Of a stretch of DNA of 64,000 nucleotides, positions 22,208 through 35,235 are shown one piece after another. Within the stretch, counting starts at the first letter, position 1, and every line of letters begins with the position of its first letter. The notes beneath the pieces are model-generated. The model was not told the origin of the DNA, did no database searches, and saw only the letters and a list, made by a program, of their open reading frames with translations. Source of the DNA: Jaltomata sinuosa (taxonomy: Eukaryota > Streptophyta > Magnoliopsida > Solanales > Solanaceae); contig QJPP01004043.1 of assembly GCA_003996215.1 (NCBI GenBank), positions 1 through 64,000 of the forward strand, written 5' to 3'. Made by a program: the position numbers and the translations under genes.

Positions 22208-22968
22208 TTTACTCAATCAAGACAAAAATAATTAAAATTTTCCCATTTTACCCCTTCAATTACTATTTTTTGAAAGCCTAAACAAGTTTATAAGTTCCAA
22301 AAGATTTCTTCTTCAAATGAGTGTGATTTCTTAAGGAGTGTGTAAAGGGGAAAGTGAACAACTAATATAAAAAAACTAGACAATAATATGAAACGGAGGG
22401 AGTATTATATTCTTGACTATGACTCTGATTCAGATAAAATTAATTATTAGTATCTAGCTTTCAGTTCAAGCTAAGATATTCTGAAAAGTTCAAACAAATA
22501 CAACCAACCATTGGAAGATTTTTCAAATAGACAAATAGTTGACACCCAAAAGATCAAAATGATACAATGTAGTTACTGTACTGTCTACTCCAATCTATTT
22601 TCCCTTTTCTTTTCTATTTTTGTTGGGAATTATTTCAATGCTGTTTTTGTTTTGGATTAAAATCACAACCAAAAATATTTGTAAGTTTCTTACAAAACCT
22701 GAACTAAACCCTAAATCCTAAACCCCTTCCTCCTAATTTACCTTATTTTTGAAGTTTTCTCCACATATACACCTATTCCATTTAGACTGTGCACCAGTAA
22801 GCTGGTACAATGAGGCAACTATAACAATATTCATATTTATTTTGTATACCTGATTTACAGAAATGGCATGGACATGGACATGGACATGCACACGCTAATA
22901 TTACAAGGTTGGATCAGCCAACTTTAGTATAGAGGAAACTTAATGTACTATTTTACGTACTAGATCTC
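22208..22968. other. Intergenic and 3' flank of the mannose-6-phosphate isomerase gene
   Basis: AT-rich with no gene. ACATGGACATGGACATGG at about 22870 is a small 6-bp repeat in the likely 3' UTR of the downstream minus-strand gene. Confidence 0.4.
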
Positions 22969-25646
22969 TCACTCCTCGAAAAACCTGTTGTTTACTCCTG
23001 TTCTATATAAGTGCAAACCAGAAGATGTTGAAACAGTAACGCTGGTGTTTGCAGGTGCAAAAAAGACATCCCCTTCATGGATAATCTCGTTCGATGATGT
23101 GGTCACTGTTCCCTCTCCCTCCACGACCATAAAAATGGATGGACCAGGACTAGCAGGAAATTCAGCTGTTGAATGTTCGGGAAGAATACAGCGATCGACC
23201 TCAAATTCATCAAAAGGAGGAATGTACCTCATAACATGAGGATTTACTGCAGTACCCTGCAGAATTTCAGGAAAACCCTGCAAAAAGAACTGATTTAGTT
23301 CATGCATGAACAGACACTTACAGGAATCTTGCCAAAAATTAGCCTGCCTACAGAGCCAATAAAATGGCATAGCCCAATAAAAACTACTAATAGGGTATAC
23401 AAGGAGATGTTCTGATAACTGATGATTTCTCATAAACTGTGATATTTGGACCAGATTGGGTGCATCTCGACTATCACCGGGTAATGTTCTTATGATTGTT
23501 GACCAAAGTTACAGGAGGTTTAGGAATGTACACATCAATTGAAACAGTAACTTAAACACCTTAAAACATTCTTGATGGAAATTTGACTCCTGAAAGAAAA
23601 TCAATATAACAATGATAATCCTAGATGTCCTACACCAGTTTTAGTCAGTAACTTGATGTCAGAATAATGCAACTCTTTCCTAGTCTATTTCAACCTCCAA
23701 TTTTCATTGAAGCACATAACAAGATTGCTGCTATGTTCAGTTTCCAATCACCAAATTTAATTTTGAAGAAGGGAAAAGGTTCACATTCATCCTTGTACTA
23801 TCGGAAAATAGTTCAACATGCCTTCCTTTTCTCTTTTGGTCCATTCATACCCTTGTTGTTAACAAATCGTCTCATATTTGCCCTTGCCATTGATGGAGCT
23901 CCAGGTGTACAATGGGGGTGGGACGTCTCCAAACTTTTTGAGAAAAAAGGTCCAATTTTACCCTTGAACTTTTCATTATGGGTTAAAATTACCCTCGGGT
24001 TGGAGCTCCGTTAGGTGTCAAAGGCAAAAGAAAAATTTTTCCTGATGGCAGGGATAATATTAGACCAAAAGTCTAATGGAGGGCAAAGTTGCTCAATTTA
24101 AAATAGTACAAGGACAAATTTGACCATTTTTTCTTTTAAGAATAACCCTAGTGGTGTCTATGACAGTACCTGTTTGTAAGTGAGCATTGAGCATAGAGTT
24201 TTAACATCCCGGTTCTTTGGAGTTAGGCCAGCACGTACCACGTTGTCTGATGTTGCCATGCATTCAACACAATCACCATACATATAAGCATGAGGTTCAT
24301 TTGCTCCTAAATGTAACGCTTCACCAGGATTGAGTTTCACATAATTTAACAAGAATGCAGCCAAGACACCAATATCAGCTGGATACTGCTTTTCAAGTCT
24401 TAGCACCACTTGTTCTTTCTCTGTCAGCTCCCTTGCCTACAACATGAAGGATGAAATATCAGTTCAGCCCCATCACATTCTACTTTCCTGGATGCGGCAA
24501 TGGTTTCTAGACATTTCATTTATACATACTAAAGAAGAAATTAAAGGAAAACCAATTCATCAAGTAGGACTAATATAATAAGCAACTAAGATGCCAATCA
24601 ACCTAACAGATTATCTCCTCAGTGGCAGTTGAATAAGAAATACAACTTGATGTAGGTTATTGGTTTCCCCAAATTCAAATTTCAGCTAGCCCCAGTTACA
24701 GTAAATGTGGAAGCGAAGGAGTGATTCTCCTTTACAAAAAAACAGGGCAAACATAGATCAGAAAATAAGCCCAACACAAAGTTGGGGATGAGATACAGAA
24801 TCTATTTAGATAGAAATAGAACTATTAGATAAAGGAATTTTTATGATGCCCTCAAACCTCACTTCTTCCAGAACCAAACTCTTTATGCAAGTACGTCCGT
24901 GTGTTTAGAGATGGGTAGGAAAAGGGAGTTTTTAGATGAAAAATGTTTACTAAGACAATGAAGAGCATAGTTTTCCAAAACAACAAAGAATTACTCCATA
25001 TGAATAAATGTCAACCATGCTTTAGTACAAAAAGGAGACTTACAACTAGTACTTGGATAAAACTAACGCATTTTAACTTCTATCTGATCAGGGATTACCT
25101 TGACTTTACCTGATTTTTAACGTGTAGGCGACTAATCAGCTTGGCTATCACTTCAGCGACCACATCCTTGCATGCTGACATCAGCTCAGTAAATACTGAT
25201 TGTAGCACTAATTTACCTTTCTCCTTTCCATCATCCTCATTCAATTCCAATACTTGCTTTGCGCGTGCAGTACCGACCAACTCGACAATCTCGGGCACAG
25301 TTTGAACAATCAACTTAAGCTCCTATAAAAGTTCCATAAGTAATTGTTAAATCACATTAAACACATCTTTTCCTCTTTCAAATAGTCATTGAAGTCTAAG
25401 TTCATTTTTCATCTCAAGCTAAGGGGCACATTCTGAAGCGAATCAATAACTCCCTTTTATCTTATTGTTCCAGTTATTTATTGTTCAAAAGAGAACAAAA
25501 CTGCAAATATTACAAACAAAAACAAAATTTCAGATAAACAACAACTCCATTAACTCCCTTTTCTCGTAAATCAGACAGGTCTACGAACATAGCAGCAGCC
25601 AGGTGGGCTTTTATATACCACACTGAAGCACCTCTACCTCTAGAAT

Positions 25647-25685
<39 letters not shown>

Positions 25686-27185
25686 TACCCAGTGTATTCT
25701 GGGGAGGGTAGAAAGTACGCAGACCGTACCTTTACCTCAGAGGTGACCTCTACCTCTAGAATGCAACCCAATTATTACATAAATCTAATAAAACAGGTTG
25801 CTTAACTCTATTTTAAAGGGATTCTAAATTTATGGGCACCTCAAATGTCCTGGATTACAAAGCCTAACATCATCATCAACAACAACAACAACATACCCAG
25901 TGTATTCCCACAAGCGGGGTATTACAAAGCCTAACATAATTCAAAAAAATTAACTAGACCTAAGAAACCACATTGATGTTGAGTACCTCAAGACTTATAA
26001 ATCCACATAAGGCCTCAAATTCTGTCAACGCCAATGCCATCTCCGGTTTGTGATTGTCATCCTTATAAACATCTGGGAGCTCACGATGCAGACGAGAGGC
26101 CAAATCCTTGTCTGGATGGGCCTGTATGGACAAAGCTTTTGCAACAGATAGTACCTAAAAAACCCCAAACATGTTAGAATTTTATCAAACCATACTGATA
26201 ACCAAGTATAAAGAGCTTTAATTCACTCAAAATGCATCAAGTTAAATTAAAATAAATTCAATTATCTCATTATACGATATTCTTCAACAAGGGGAACCGT
26301 CAAAAACCGAATGCAATATTTGGGTATATACTCCAGAGTTTCTACTATCCATTTCGTATAACACCATTATTACTCAAACTTTTTTTTTCAAATGATTTTA
26401 AAATATTTTTAATTATAAAATAATTATGAACTGCGGTACTTCTAATATACTTCCTAAGTATCTAAATTTCATCTTTTCTTTAAAAAAAAAAAGGAAGAAA
26501 GAAAAGAAAAGGAAAGCTTTGTTCGAATTAGAACCGAATATTATATAATTTGGCTCTGTATCTGTCAATCTTCCGGGAAGGAAACAATAGCTATTTATGC
26601 ATTTGTATAATAACAATAAAAACTTTTGATGATTTTGAGAAGAAACTGATTAATAATTCCAGGTTTCTCCCAGAAATTAGCCCCACAAAGCAATTTGCAG
26701 ACACTCCAAACTCAAAAGAGAGTAAAATTAAGTGCAATTTACATGTAAGTGCCAACAAAATACTCTCCGTCACAATTTACGTGGCACAGTTGAAATTTCG
26801 AGAGTGAACAAGTATTCACATAAATTGGGAGTAGTAGAAATTTTAAAAAAGCAATTGAAGGGAGGGAGCAAACCTTGAAGAGAAAAGGAAGGTTGGTACC
26901 CCACTTATTCACAACCTTTTCGCCAAGAACACTAGGGTGGTTTTCAATCCACTCCTTCAATGTCAACTTCTTTCTCTCTCCACCATTCTCAGCTACTCGA
27001 GCTACATAACAAGGCCCAGAATCGTGAGTACCCATCCAAAATTCGGCATAAGGCTTGTCCTGGTCAATATGGTCACCACTATTGCAAGCATACAGACGCG
27101 CCACACGAGATTCCTTCCCGGGTCTTCCCCAATCGTAATTCTTCACACAACCCATCAACCTCACCAGCTCCCCTCTCCCCTCCAT
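22969..27185 (-). CDS. PMI1: Mannose-6-phosphate isomerase (type I PMI)
   Basis: Five exons on the minus strand: 27185-26874, 26154-25987, 25322-25110, 24436-24170 and 23277-22969. All splice in phase 0 with GT-AG introns and give 422 residues, close to the 430 or so of plant PMI. The enzyme interconverts fructose-6-phosphate and mannose-6-phosphate using zinc, feeding GDP-mannose, ascorbate and glycan synthesis in the cytosol. Motifs: VKNYDWGRPG near the start, SIQAHPDK (zinc-binding Gln and His), NHKPEMALALTEFEALCGF (zinc Glu), GANEPHAYMYGDCVECMATS (zinc His) and VVRAGLTPK (catalytic Arg). A C-terminal jelly-roll with EGEGTV and EGDVFFAPA follows. Arabidopsis has two paralogues, so PMI1 versus PMI2 is not settled by sequence alone. 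Introns 2 and 4 contain mobile-element fragments. Confidence 0.96.
23768..24140. mobile_element. TIR element in PMI intron 4
   Basis: The ends GGTTCACATTCATCCTTGTA and, reversed, GGTCAAATTTGTCCTTGTAC are inverted relatives of each other. The interior of about 370 bp is non-coding and has paired words such as TTTTACCCTTGAAC and GGGTTAAAATTACCC. Splice sites of the intron are unaffected. Confidence 0.6.
25640..25745 (-). mobile_element. SINE 3' end with (AAC)n tail in PMI intron 2
   Basis: On the minus strand it reads GAGGTAAAGGTACGGTCTGC, then CCCTCCCCAGAATACACTGG, then a (TTG)n tail (25649-25685 on the plus strand as AAC repeats). That is the 3' end of the Solanaceae TS-type SINE. A second, shorter tail fragment with ACCCAGTGTATTCCCACAAG lies at about 25874-25917. 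Confidence 0.7.
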
Positions 27186-29180
27186 ACAACTGATTAACCC
27201 AAAAAAAAAAAGTTCAAGTGTTGTTTACTTGAAACAAAGATGAAGAAGAAGAGAAGAAATATAGGAGCACATGAGTGTTGGTGTTGTCCAATTCAAGAAA
27301 AGAGTAAGGGGGCTTCTATTTGAAGTAAACTGTTTTTCAAGGAGGGAAATTAATGACGATGGATTTGGCGTTATTCTTTAACAGCGGTTTCAAATCTAAA
27401 TAAGGGAAACGATTCTTTTTCTAACTAAAAAAGGGGAAAAGATTTCCAGTCAACCTAAATATATATTCAAAAAATATTTTCCCAACTATACTTTTTAATT
27501 TCATTTTCTTAAAGTCTTCAATTTTTTAGAGATATTTATTAAATAAGTATAATTTAGTAAATTATATTATGTTTATTGATTTCTTAATAAACATGATTTT
27601 GTTAAGATGATACTTATTTTGGGACGGAGGAAGTAGTAATTAATATTTAATACTCACACTATTTCGTATTATTTAACTTTTGTATCAAAAATAGATATTT
27701 CATTTTAGTTGTTTAATTTAGAAAACAAAAAGAGTTTTATTTTATTTTTTCTTTCTACCTTTAGTATTAACAAGTTGCAGTCAAATTTAAGATTTTAAAA
27801 TATCATTAATAAAATTAATTTAGTAAAACATACTCAAATAAAAATTTATTTATAAATCAACATAATATAATACGAGAGAGTACTACAAAATTAGACTCTG
27901 TCAACATAGAAATAATCAATAAAATACTACAAGATTAGATTTTAATTTGTCAACTTAAAATAATTAATAGTACCAAATTCAATTTGCATAGTATAGGCAG
28001 TTTGGTCCACAGGTACTATGCAATAGGTTGGAAAATGGTTATAGACTTGTAGTAATTGATTTCCATAGACTAGCTTATTTTATATTTTTTTACATTTCAT
28101 GATTTAAACTTGTAATCTCCGGTGACAACAACTTTATAATTGCGACAGAATAGACATTAAAAGTTAAAGTTATAGCTACGAAATAGTAGAAAAAACTCAT
28201 AGAACTGCTCTAATTAGTTTGGAATTAAAGCATAACGAGATAGTTGATTGACAATTTGATATATCGTTCAAGCACATATCAAGAAAAAAGAGAATGATAA
28301 TTTTAAATTAGGGATCATCAAAGAATATTGTGCAGTGAATAAAGTTGTATTTTCTTTAACTAGAGACCATCAAAATATGTGATGCAGTAAATGGGGTTAC
28401 TTCTCCCTTAATCAGAAATCTTAATTTCCAGTTTTGGATATGAAAAATCCTTAATATGAAGTATTTTCCTCGAATTAACCCTACACAATACAATCTAAAT
28501 TAATCAAATTCAAATATAAATATGGAAGAATACAAGAAATATGCAATTGCTGAAGAGTCACGCACTCTGTTATGATCTCAATCGGTGGATCGGTGGAATT
28601 CGTCCTTAGTTGATCGTGTGGTCATCATCACATGCACCCTTTCTTTTCTTTTGGACCCACAATAACAGAATTTTGGACCTTTACGTATTTTTGTAAAATA
28701 TCTAACTTCAAGTATCTATTTTTGTTTTTTTCATTATACATAGATTATTGATTAAAGATCTACTGTTTTGATCTCAATATACAAATTTGAATCTTAATTA
28801 AAGAAAATCAGAAAGCATCTTAACAATGGTTTAGCTGATTAATCATGGCTATAATTTACTTGCATCTTTTTTGTTTTGTTTACAATGATGCTATTTTTAA
28901 ATCCTAGCTATGCACGTTTAAGTTGTGACTTGTGAGCATAGAAGAAAACACAAATTCCAAACTTGTCACGGGATTGTATTGGAGTGATAAATAATTTTTT
29001 ATTCTTTATCGAATGTTTTGAGTTCGAGTTTTAAATATGAAATCACCTTTAACAATACGCGTTTTACCTTTTCAAGTGAGATTTTTCAATGCAAAATTTA
29101 AAGTAATCGCGCCTCAAAACGAATATACATCAAATGAAAAAAAAAATATCTAAACATGTCACGTGCCAAATGTTTAATAT
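27186..29180. other. PMI promoter side and AT-rich intergenic DNA
   Basis: The first 200 bp upstream of the PMI start contain an A-run (27200-27211) and purine-rich leader sequence. Beyond about 27400 the DNA is AT-rich with scattered old repeats (GGGACGGAGGAAGTAGTAA at 27619). No frame with recognisable content is present. Confidence 0.4.
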
Positions 29181-29881
29181 TAGGATCCGTTTAGTCATAG
29201 ATTTCCCAAGTAAAATTTGGAGAAAAAAATTGACAAATAGTGTTTGCCCATACAATTTGTCATTATTTGGGAAATAACCCAAATTCTCAAATACTAGAAA
29301 AATTAGTATTTGGGCCAAATCTCATTATTTGGGAGCTTTTAAAAATTAAATTTTACACCAAACTTTTATCTTTTACAAAAATACCCTCTATTCCAACCAA
29401 AAGAATGACAAAAAAATACAGATGTCTATTGAAAATTTAAGTACAAAATGCAAATAAAACCTCGGGCTCTATTGTCTATATATTTGCTTAAAGGATTACT
29501 AAAAGTTATACAACATAATTGTACATAAAGTCCTTGTAGCAATGCTTTCTCAAAGTATAAGATAGACAATTGATTTCAGATGAAAGGAACAATAGTCGTG
29601 CTTCATTACTTGTTATTTGCTGCAACGAAAATCCAATTGACTTGTTGCGAAAGTCATGAATCTTGTTATGTCAACGTTTCTATCTTCCTATATAATACAA
29701 ATTTATGGTTAATTTTGATAATTTTTAAAACTTATGGGTATAAATCATTTTTTTTTAAAAAGTGAAATATGTTTTTCAAATATTATGACCAAATAAATAG
29801 TGAAATTTTATCCAAATCTTTACCCAAATAATATTTATCAAAAATATTTAGAAATTTATGGCCAAATACTAGCTTAGTCCA
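29181..29881. mobile_element. hAT-like MITE (about 700 bp)
   Basis: Left end GGATCCGTTTAGTCATAGAT and reversed right end GGACTAAGCTAGTATTTGGC share the GG(A)TC..TAG..ATAGATTT pattern of the same loose family as the MITE in the MurB-like intron. The interior has repeated CTCATTATTTGGGA-type words and no transposase. Boundaries are approximate. Confidence 0.5.
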
Positions 29882-30925
29882 GAAGATATCGAGATCTTGG
29901 GGAAAAATTAGTACTAGTAGTTGGCAAGCTGGCGTAAACTTCTAAAATTGGCAGAGTACATTACCCAGTTTTTTTAAAATTTCCAAGAATATTTCATTTA
30001 AATATCTTACCTTAAGGTACAACCTATTAATACTTTTACCATATTGAAATTTGTACATAGTAAACCCCTCAAATACATTCAGTATGTGGAAAAACAAACG
30101 AGTGAAAAAACGACACATCAGCTAAAAGCACATGGGTTATTTATACATATTAAGAATCTATTTGACCATGCGATATGGAATTATGATTTAAAATTAAATT
30201 GATTTAAATTTCAAGTTTAATTTAGACATGTAATTTTAATTTGTGCAATCAAAATTTGTTCAATTTTTATATAATTTTACCAAATGAGCAAATTATAGTT
30301 TCATAAACAAAATATCATAACGCATTGATAAATCGCATATCTTCATGTTTCTTTTATAAATAAATGTTTGTGATTTCAAACTTTCAAATACATATAATTT
30401 TATAAAGATCCATTAAAAAACAATAATAGTAACAATTATTTACTCTTTAATATAATCCTTTCACATGGTACAAATAATTTTTTCACGCTGAGCATGAGTC
30501 TCTTTTTATTATATAAAAATAAAATGATGAGATTTTTTTTTTACAAAATACAAGCTTATAGATTAAGTTTTACATTTAATTTTTTTTTTGAAATCATGAT
30601 CGCAAATCACATGTTCAAATGCTGATTGAAATCGTGATTTAAAATCATGATTTCATATTGCATATCCAACCAAATGAGGATAGGAAAGCACTAAAATAGG
30701 CTCAGGTGCAACTGTAGAGTGGTCCTACTCAGTGGCATACACAAAATTTTGAGTAAGCAGTGTTGATATATATATAAAGAAAGGATAAAAATTTAATTAC
30801 CACCCTCAAAAGTATGATGTCTTTGGCCCATTAGTATAGTCTAGTTTTAAGCTAGAAGAGATCTTGAGTTCGATACTACTTAACCACAATTTAAAGAAAA
30901 TTTTGTAACAAAAAAGCATAGATTG
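29882..30925. other. AT-rich intergenic DNA
   Basis: No gene. At about 30815-30890 a GAGTTCGATAC box-B-like word with an upstream TTAGTATAGTCTAG suggests a decayed tRNA-derived SINE head. It cannot fold as a functional tRNA that I can see. Confidence 0.35.
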
Positions 30926-31994
30926 AGGGTGTGTTTGGTATGAAGGAAAACAAGTTGGTTTCTTACTTATTTTCTCATGTTTGGTTGGTGAGTAAAAAAT
31001 ATTTTCTATTGTTTAATTGATGAGTGAGAACACTTTTTTCAAAAAATATTTTTTCAATTTTTAATTAGAGAGTAGAAAATATTTTCTAAGGGGTAGGTTA
31101 GGGATTGGGGGGATGGGTGAGGTGTCGAGGGGGTGAGGGAGTTGGGGTACAAAAAATATTACTTTTTTTTTTAAAAAAAGTATTTTTTTAAAAAAAAATT
31201 AAAAAAATTAAATTTTGAGTGGGGTAGAGGTGGGGAGGGGGCTGGGGGAGGGAAGGGGGGTGGAGTACAAAAAATATTATTTTTTTAAAAAAAATAAAAA
31301 TTAAGTTTTTGGTGGAGTGAAGGTGAGGGGAGGGGGTAAAGTGGCATGGGTGGGGGTAGCAAAAAAAAAATTGGGTGGAGTAGAGGTGGTGGGGGTGGAG
31401 GGAAAGGGGTAAGGTGGGGTTGAGGTGGGATACAAAAAAAATACTTTTTTTAAAAAGAAAAGTTAAAAAATTAGATTTTGATGGGGTTGGGGGGGCGGGG
31501 GTTGTGGTAAGGTGGGATCGAGTGGGGGTGGGGTACAATAAAATATTAAAAAATTTTATTTTAAAACTTTGGGTGGGTGGGTTTTGGGGGTTGGAGGGTT
31601 TGGGGTAAGATGGAGTGGGTTGTGGGTTGGGTTGGTGGGGTGGGTACAAAAATAAAATTAAAAAGATTATTTTTTAAAAAAAAATTACTTTTTTAAGAAA
31701 AAAAATTGGGTGGAGGTGGAGGTGGGGTGAAATAGAAAAAATATTTTCAAAAAAATTGTGTGGAGTAGGGGTGGGGGTGGAGGTAAGGGGTGGGAGTACG
31801 GGGTGGAGTGTGTGATTGGGGTGTTGTGAGGGTAGCGACTTGTTTTCGCTACTTTATTTAGAGAAGTCATTTTCCTTATTTTCAAGGAACTTGTTTTCTT
31901 AAAGAAAATATTTTTCAAATTTTTTGACCAACCAAACACAAGAAAATAAGAAAACGTTTTCCAGAAAATATTTCCCCCATATCAAACACACTCT
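30926..31994. mobile_element. hAT-like element filled with G-rich minisatellite
   Basis: Termini AGGGTGTGTTTGGTATGA and, reversed, AGAGTGTGTTTGATATGG form an inverted repeat that continues into GGAAA. Between them, 31090-31830 is a run of diverged units of about 100 bp, each alternating a GGGTGGGG-rich part with a poly-A/T part that includes TACAAAAAATATT. The only long frame is a Pro/Ser/His-rich minus-strand one created by the repeat, not a gene. A target duplication was not found. Confidence 0.65.
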
Positions 31995-32044
31995 GAAGGT
32001 TTGAACCCCAAACCTCACAGAAGCAAATTGAGCATTAAATCAAC

Positions 32045-33602
32045 TGTAACGACCTGCTCAGTCGTTATTAAAAAGGCACCTCATTAGGGGTGAGCTATTC
32101 GTGCGAAAAAATGAGTTAGAAAACTTCCAGGTTGGAGAGTTGAAAATTTTGATCTAGGCTAGTCTCGAACGAATTCTGAGCAAGGTAAGGTCTAGGGAAA
32201 TTCGGGAGAGAATCGGGTAAAATATCTAAGTTTGAGCTAGATCTTTTATTAGCTAAGACATTAAGGAGTCCGTAGGACTTTTCAAAAGTGAATACGGGCG
32301 AGTAAAACTCCTGATATCGAAGTTGACATGAAAGGGTTGGTGCGGAACGTCAAGATTTAAAGTTTGTTGTGAAATGGATAATTTTAGGAGATTTTACGAG
32401 GTTCTGTTCTGTGTCAACCGCTATAGCGGTTGACACTGTGCTACTGCAACGACCGCTATAGCAAAGAAACAGGAGAATTTATATAAGAGCAATATATAGT
32501 TAGAAGGTTCTACTAACTAAATAAAATAGAAATAAGTATAATGGAAATAAAATCGAATTCTAGTCGCTGAATCTTGCAATGAGATATGCTCTACAATAAA
32601 TCAATAAACAAAGCAAATAAGGCGGTTCGACCAAAATGCGTCAAAGGCGGTCAACCCGCTATAGCGGGTGACTTCCGCTATGGCGGTGCCGCTATAGCAG
32701 TATTTAGGTCACTCTAGCAGAATGTCGAGATCAGAAGATCCAGAAAATGGGTTTTTAATTTCATTTTCTCCTCTTCAGTTTCAAAGATACGAGGGTTGCT
32801 CCAAAAACCTTTCTAGGCTGCTCCAAAGCTTGGGAGCCATGGGGAGGTGAGATTCCGGCTGAAGAAATGCAAAACTATGAATTTCGGACTTGTCCTTTGC
32901 CAGAAAATGCCTTCACGGAGCCAAAATATGCGTTATGCAGTTGTTTGGAGTCCAGGTAGGCTAGATTTTTCATTGAGTAGACTTTGACCTATTTTCATTT
33001 CATACTATTATGTAGATTGACGGAAGGATTCATGTTTTAGGCCTTTAGACATGGAATCTGGAGGATTATTGTATTGGTCTGGCTGTTTGATGGAGCAGAA
33101 AATGATAGGATGGGGGCGATTTATTCATTCGGGTGTATTTTATACTTGTTAAATTGTGTATGATGCTAGACTCTGAGAAACTAAATGGTTGGGTAGGTTC
33201 AGAAAATCGATAATGTTTGTGGATGAGGAAATTGCTAAGTTATAGCGGGTTCCCGAGAATATTTAAATAAGGTAAATGGAATGAATAGGCAGGGTCTGGA
33301 GTCCTTACTGTCAGGGGATGAAATCCCTAGAGCGCGCTTACTTTTCAGGAAAAGAGTTCGGATTAGGTGAAAATGACTATATGTGTCTAAATGATAAGTC
33401 GGGGATTAGTCTTCGAGCGAGTCTAATTATACTTGTTATTTGTATTTGTTGATGGTCTCATGAGTGTACCTAGCTAATTATTGAAACTGGGCATATCGAT
33501 CCATGAGAACCCGGGTAGTTGAACTTAAGTTTGGGGTTGATCTTAGTGTAGACCGGGATGGCATGTTGAACACTTAGGTGATGATTATTGTCTTGCCAAA
33601 TG

Positions 33603-33647
<45 letters not shown>

Positions 33648-35235
33648 ACTATAACTTAGTAATGTATGTGCTTCATGCCTAGGAAAGGAAGTTATGAATG
33701 TCCAAGCATTATGTCAATTATGTGAAATAAACTTGATTATTTCTTGTTAGTTTTGCAAGGGTGTGTTCTGTTCATTTGTTTATTGACTGTTGGTGTTGTG
33801 TGATATTCGGTTGGCTCGGGTACCACACCTGATATGAGATACTAACGGTTGACTCGAGTACCACGCCTGGTACAGGTTCTATGATGATTGGCTCGGGTAC
33901 CACGCCTGGTACGGGATACTTATCGGTTGGCTCGGGTACCACGCCTGATACGGAATTGGGTGTTACATGTGTGTTGGTTCCTTGAGTGAAACGGGTCTAT
34001 ATGTTACTTGTTGTTCCTTACATGTTGGTTCCTTGAGTGAACTGGGTTTATCTGTTGCTTGTTGTTCCTTACATGTCGGTTCTTTGAGTGAATCGAGTTA
34101 TCTGTTATTGATGTTCTGCACATGTTGGGTTTATTATTATTTAGCATATAATTGATCCTTGAAAGGCCGGGTTGGTGTGCTTAAGTGACAAGGTGGTTCT
34201 TCTGTGAACCGAGGTCGCATGTTAAATGACATTGATAATGTCCTAGGGATCCTTGGGAGGTCCGGGTAATTTGCAAGTTGTGACATAATTATGTGTGGTC
34301 TGATTGCTTGCATAGTTGGGCATGACTTATAAGGTGATTGAGTCCGGGTGTTGACTGGGGTTTTTATTGATAGTCATATAGGCTGGGAGGGCCAAAGGTT
34401 CCTAGGGAGTCAGGTTTGACTGGGTTAGTAAAGTAAGGCTAGTATTCTGTGAGCGCCTGAACCGGCGGGATATCAAGGGTAAGGAACCTTAGGGGTTGCG
34501 TACGCAGAACTCACGGGTAGTTCATGGTTTGGCTAATGGCTAAGTGTCAAGGTGGTTGACTTAGGATATTAATTTGAGTCAGGGTGGTAAGTCAAGGTTT
34601 GGTAGGTTGTCTCTGAACTTGCTAGCAGGGGTGGATAGTAGATCGATTATTGAGACTGGGTCCTCTAAGGTGAGTATAGCGGTTGGTAAGATGGGTGACT
34701 TGGGAATTCCTAAAGTTAAGTGTGACTTGGGAAGTCCTAGAGCTAAGTGATACTTGGGAAGTCCAAGAGCTAAGTGTGACTTGAGAAGTACTCCTAGTGT
34801 TAAGTGTGAATTGGGGAAGTCCAGTAGTAGGTGTGACCAATTGGCTATGACTAAGATAGGGTGGTGGAAGATCGCCGACTGGTAGAGTTAGCAGCGAAAG
34901 TGGGATAGGAAGGCTTGGGATAGAACTAGTAGGTTCACAGTGGTCACATGGTGGTAGTAAAGGTGGAGGATGAAGGACTGGATTTTGTAACCTTATTGCA
35001 TATGTTTTTCTTGATTTTTTATATGGTGGTATGTGGTGGATTTGGGTCGACCGATGATTCCTACAAGTACTTGTTGTTTGTACTGATACTACTCTTGCTA
35101 TACCTATTTGGTATAGTTTGGTTACAGAGTCAGTGATGTTTCTTAGGTACCGGACGATGGTGATCTCCAGCAGCTTCTGTTCTTCGTTCCATGATGGAAT
35201 CTGTGTCAACCTTTCTCATTTTATACTTTTCCTTT
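32045..35235 (+). mobile_element. Family-A Ty3/gypsy LTR (A1), 3'-truncated
   Basis: Starts TGTAACGACCTG and is collinear with the reversed solo LTR at 43476-46689 (TGTAACGACC to GGTCGTGACA), but stops where the family-B LTR begins at 35236. Internal landmarks in order are clusters of GCTATAGC palindromes (32411-32470, 32655-32700), an (AT)n run at 33605-33641, a GGTACCACGCCTGGTAC minisatellite at about 33811-33960, and the region near 35040-35200 that is shared with the reversed copy. Roughly the last 220 bp are missing. No internal coding region belongs to this LTR in the window. Confidence 0.8.
33811..33960. repeat. LTR-internal GGTACC minisatellite
   Basis: Four copies of a unit of about 40 bp carrying GGTTGGCTCGGGTACCACGC. 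Homologous arrays occur in every long LTR here, at about 36459-36640 (5 copies), 45144-45300 (4, reversed), 51520-51710 (5) and 54430-54525 (3, reversed). Each unit contains the self-complementary word GTACCACGCCTGGTAC (imperfect). Confidence 0.85.

Noticed and set aside
23667..24014. A 115-codon plus-strand frame opposite the PMI gene
   Set aside because: Falls inside a TIR element in a PMI intron and has no recognisable domain.
30815..30890. Possible tRNA gene (box-B-like word)
   Set aside because: No cloverleaf with acceptor stem can be drawn by eye; more likely a decayed SINE head.
31188..31939. Pro/Ser/His-rich minus-strand frames
   Set aside because: Created by the G-rich minisatellite read on its C-rich strand; no start context or family.
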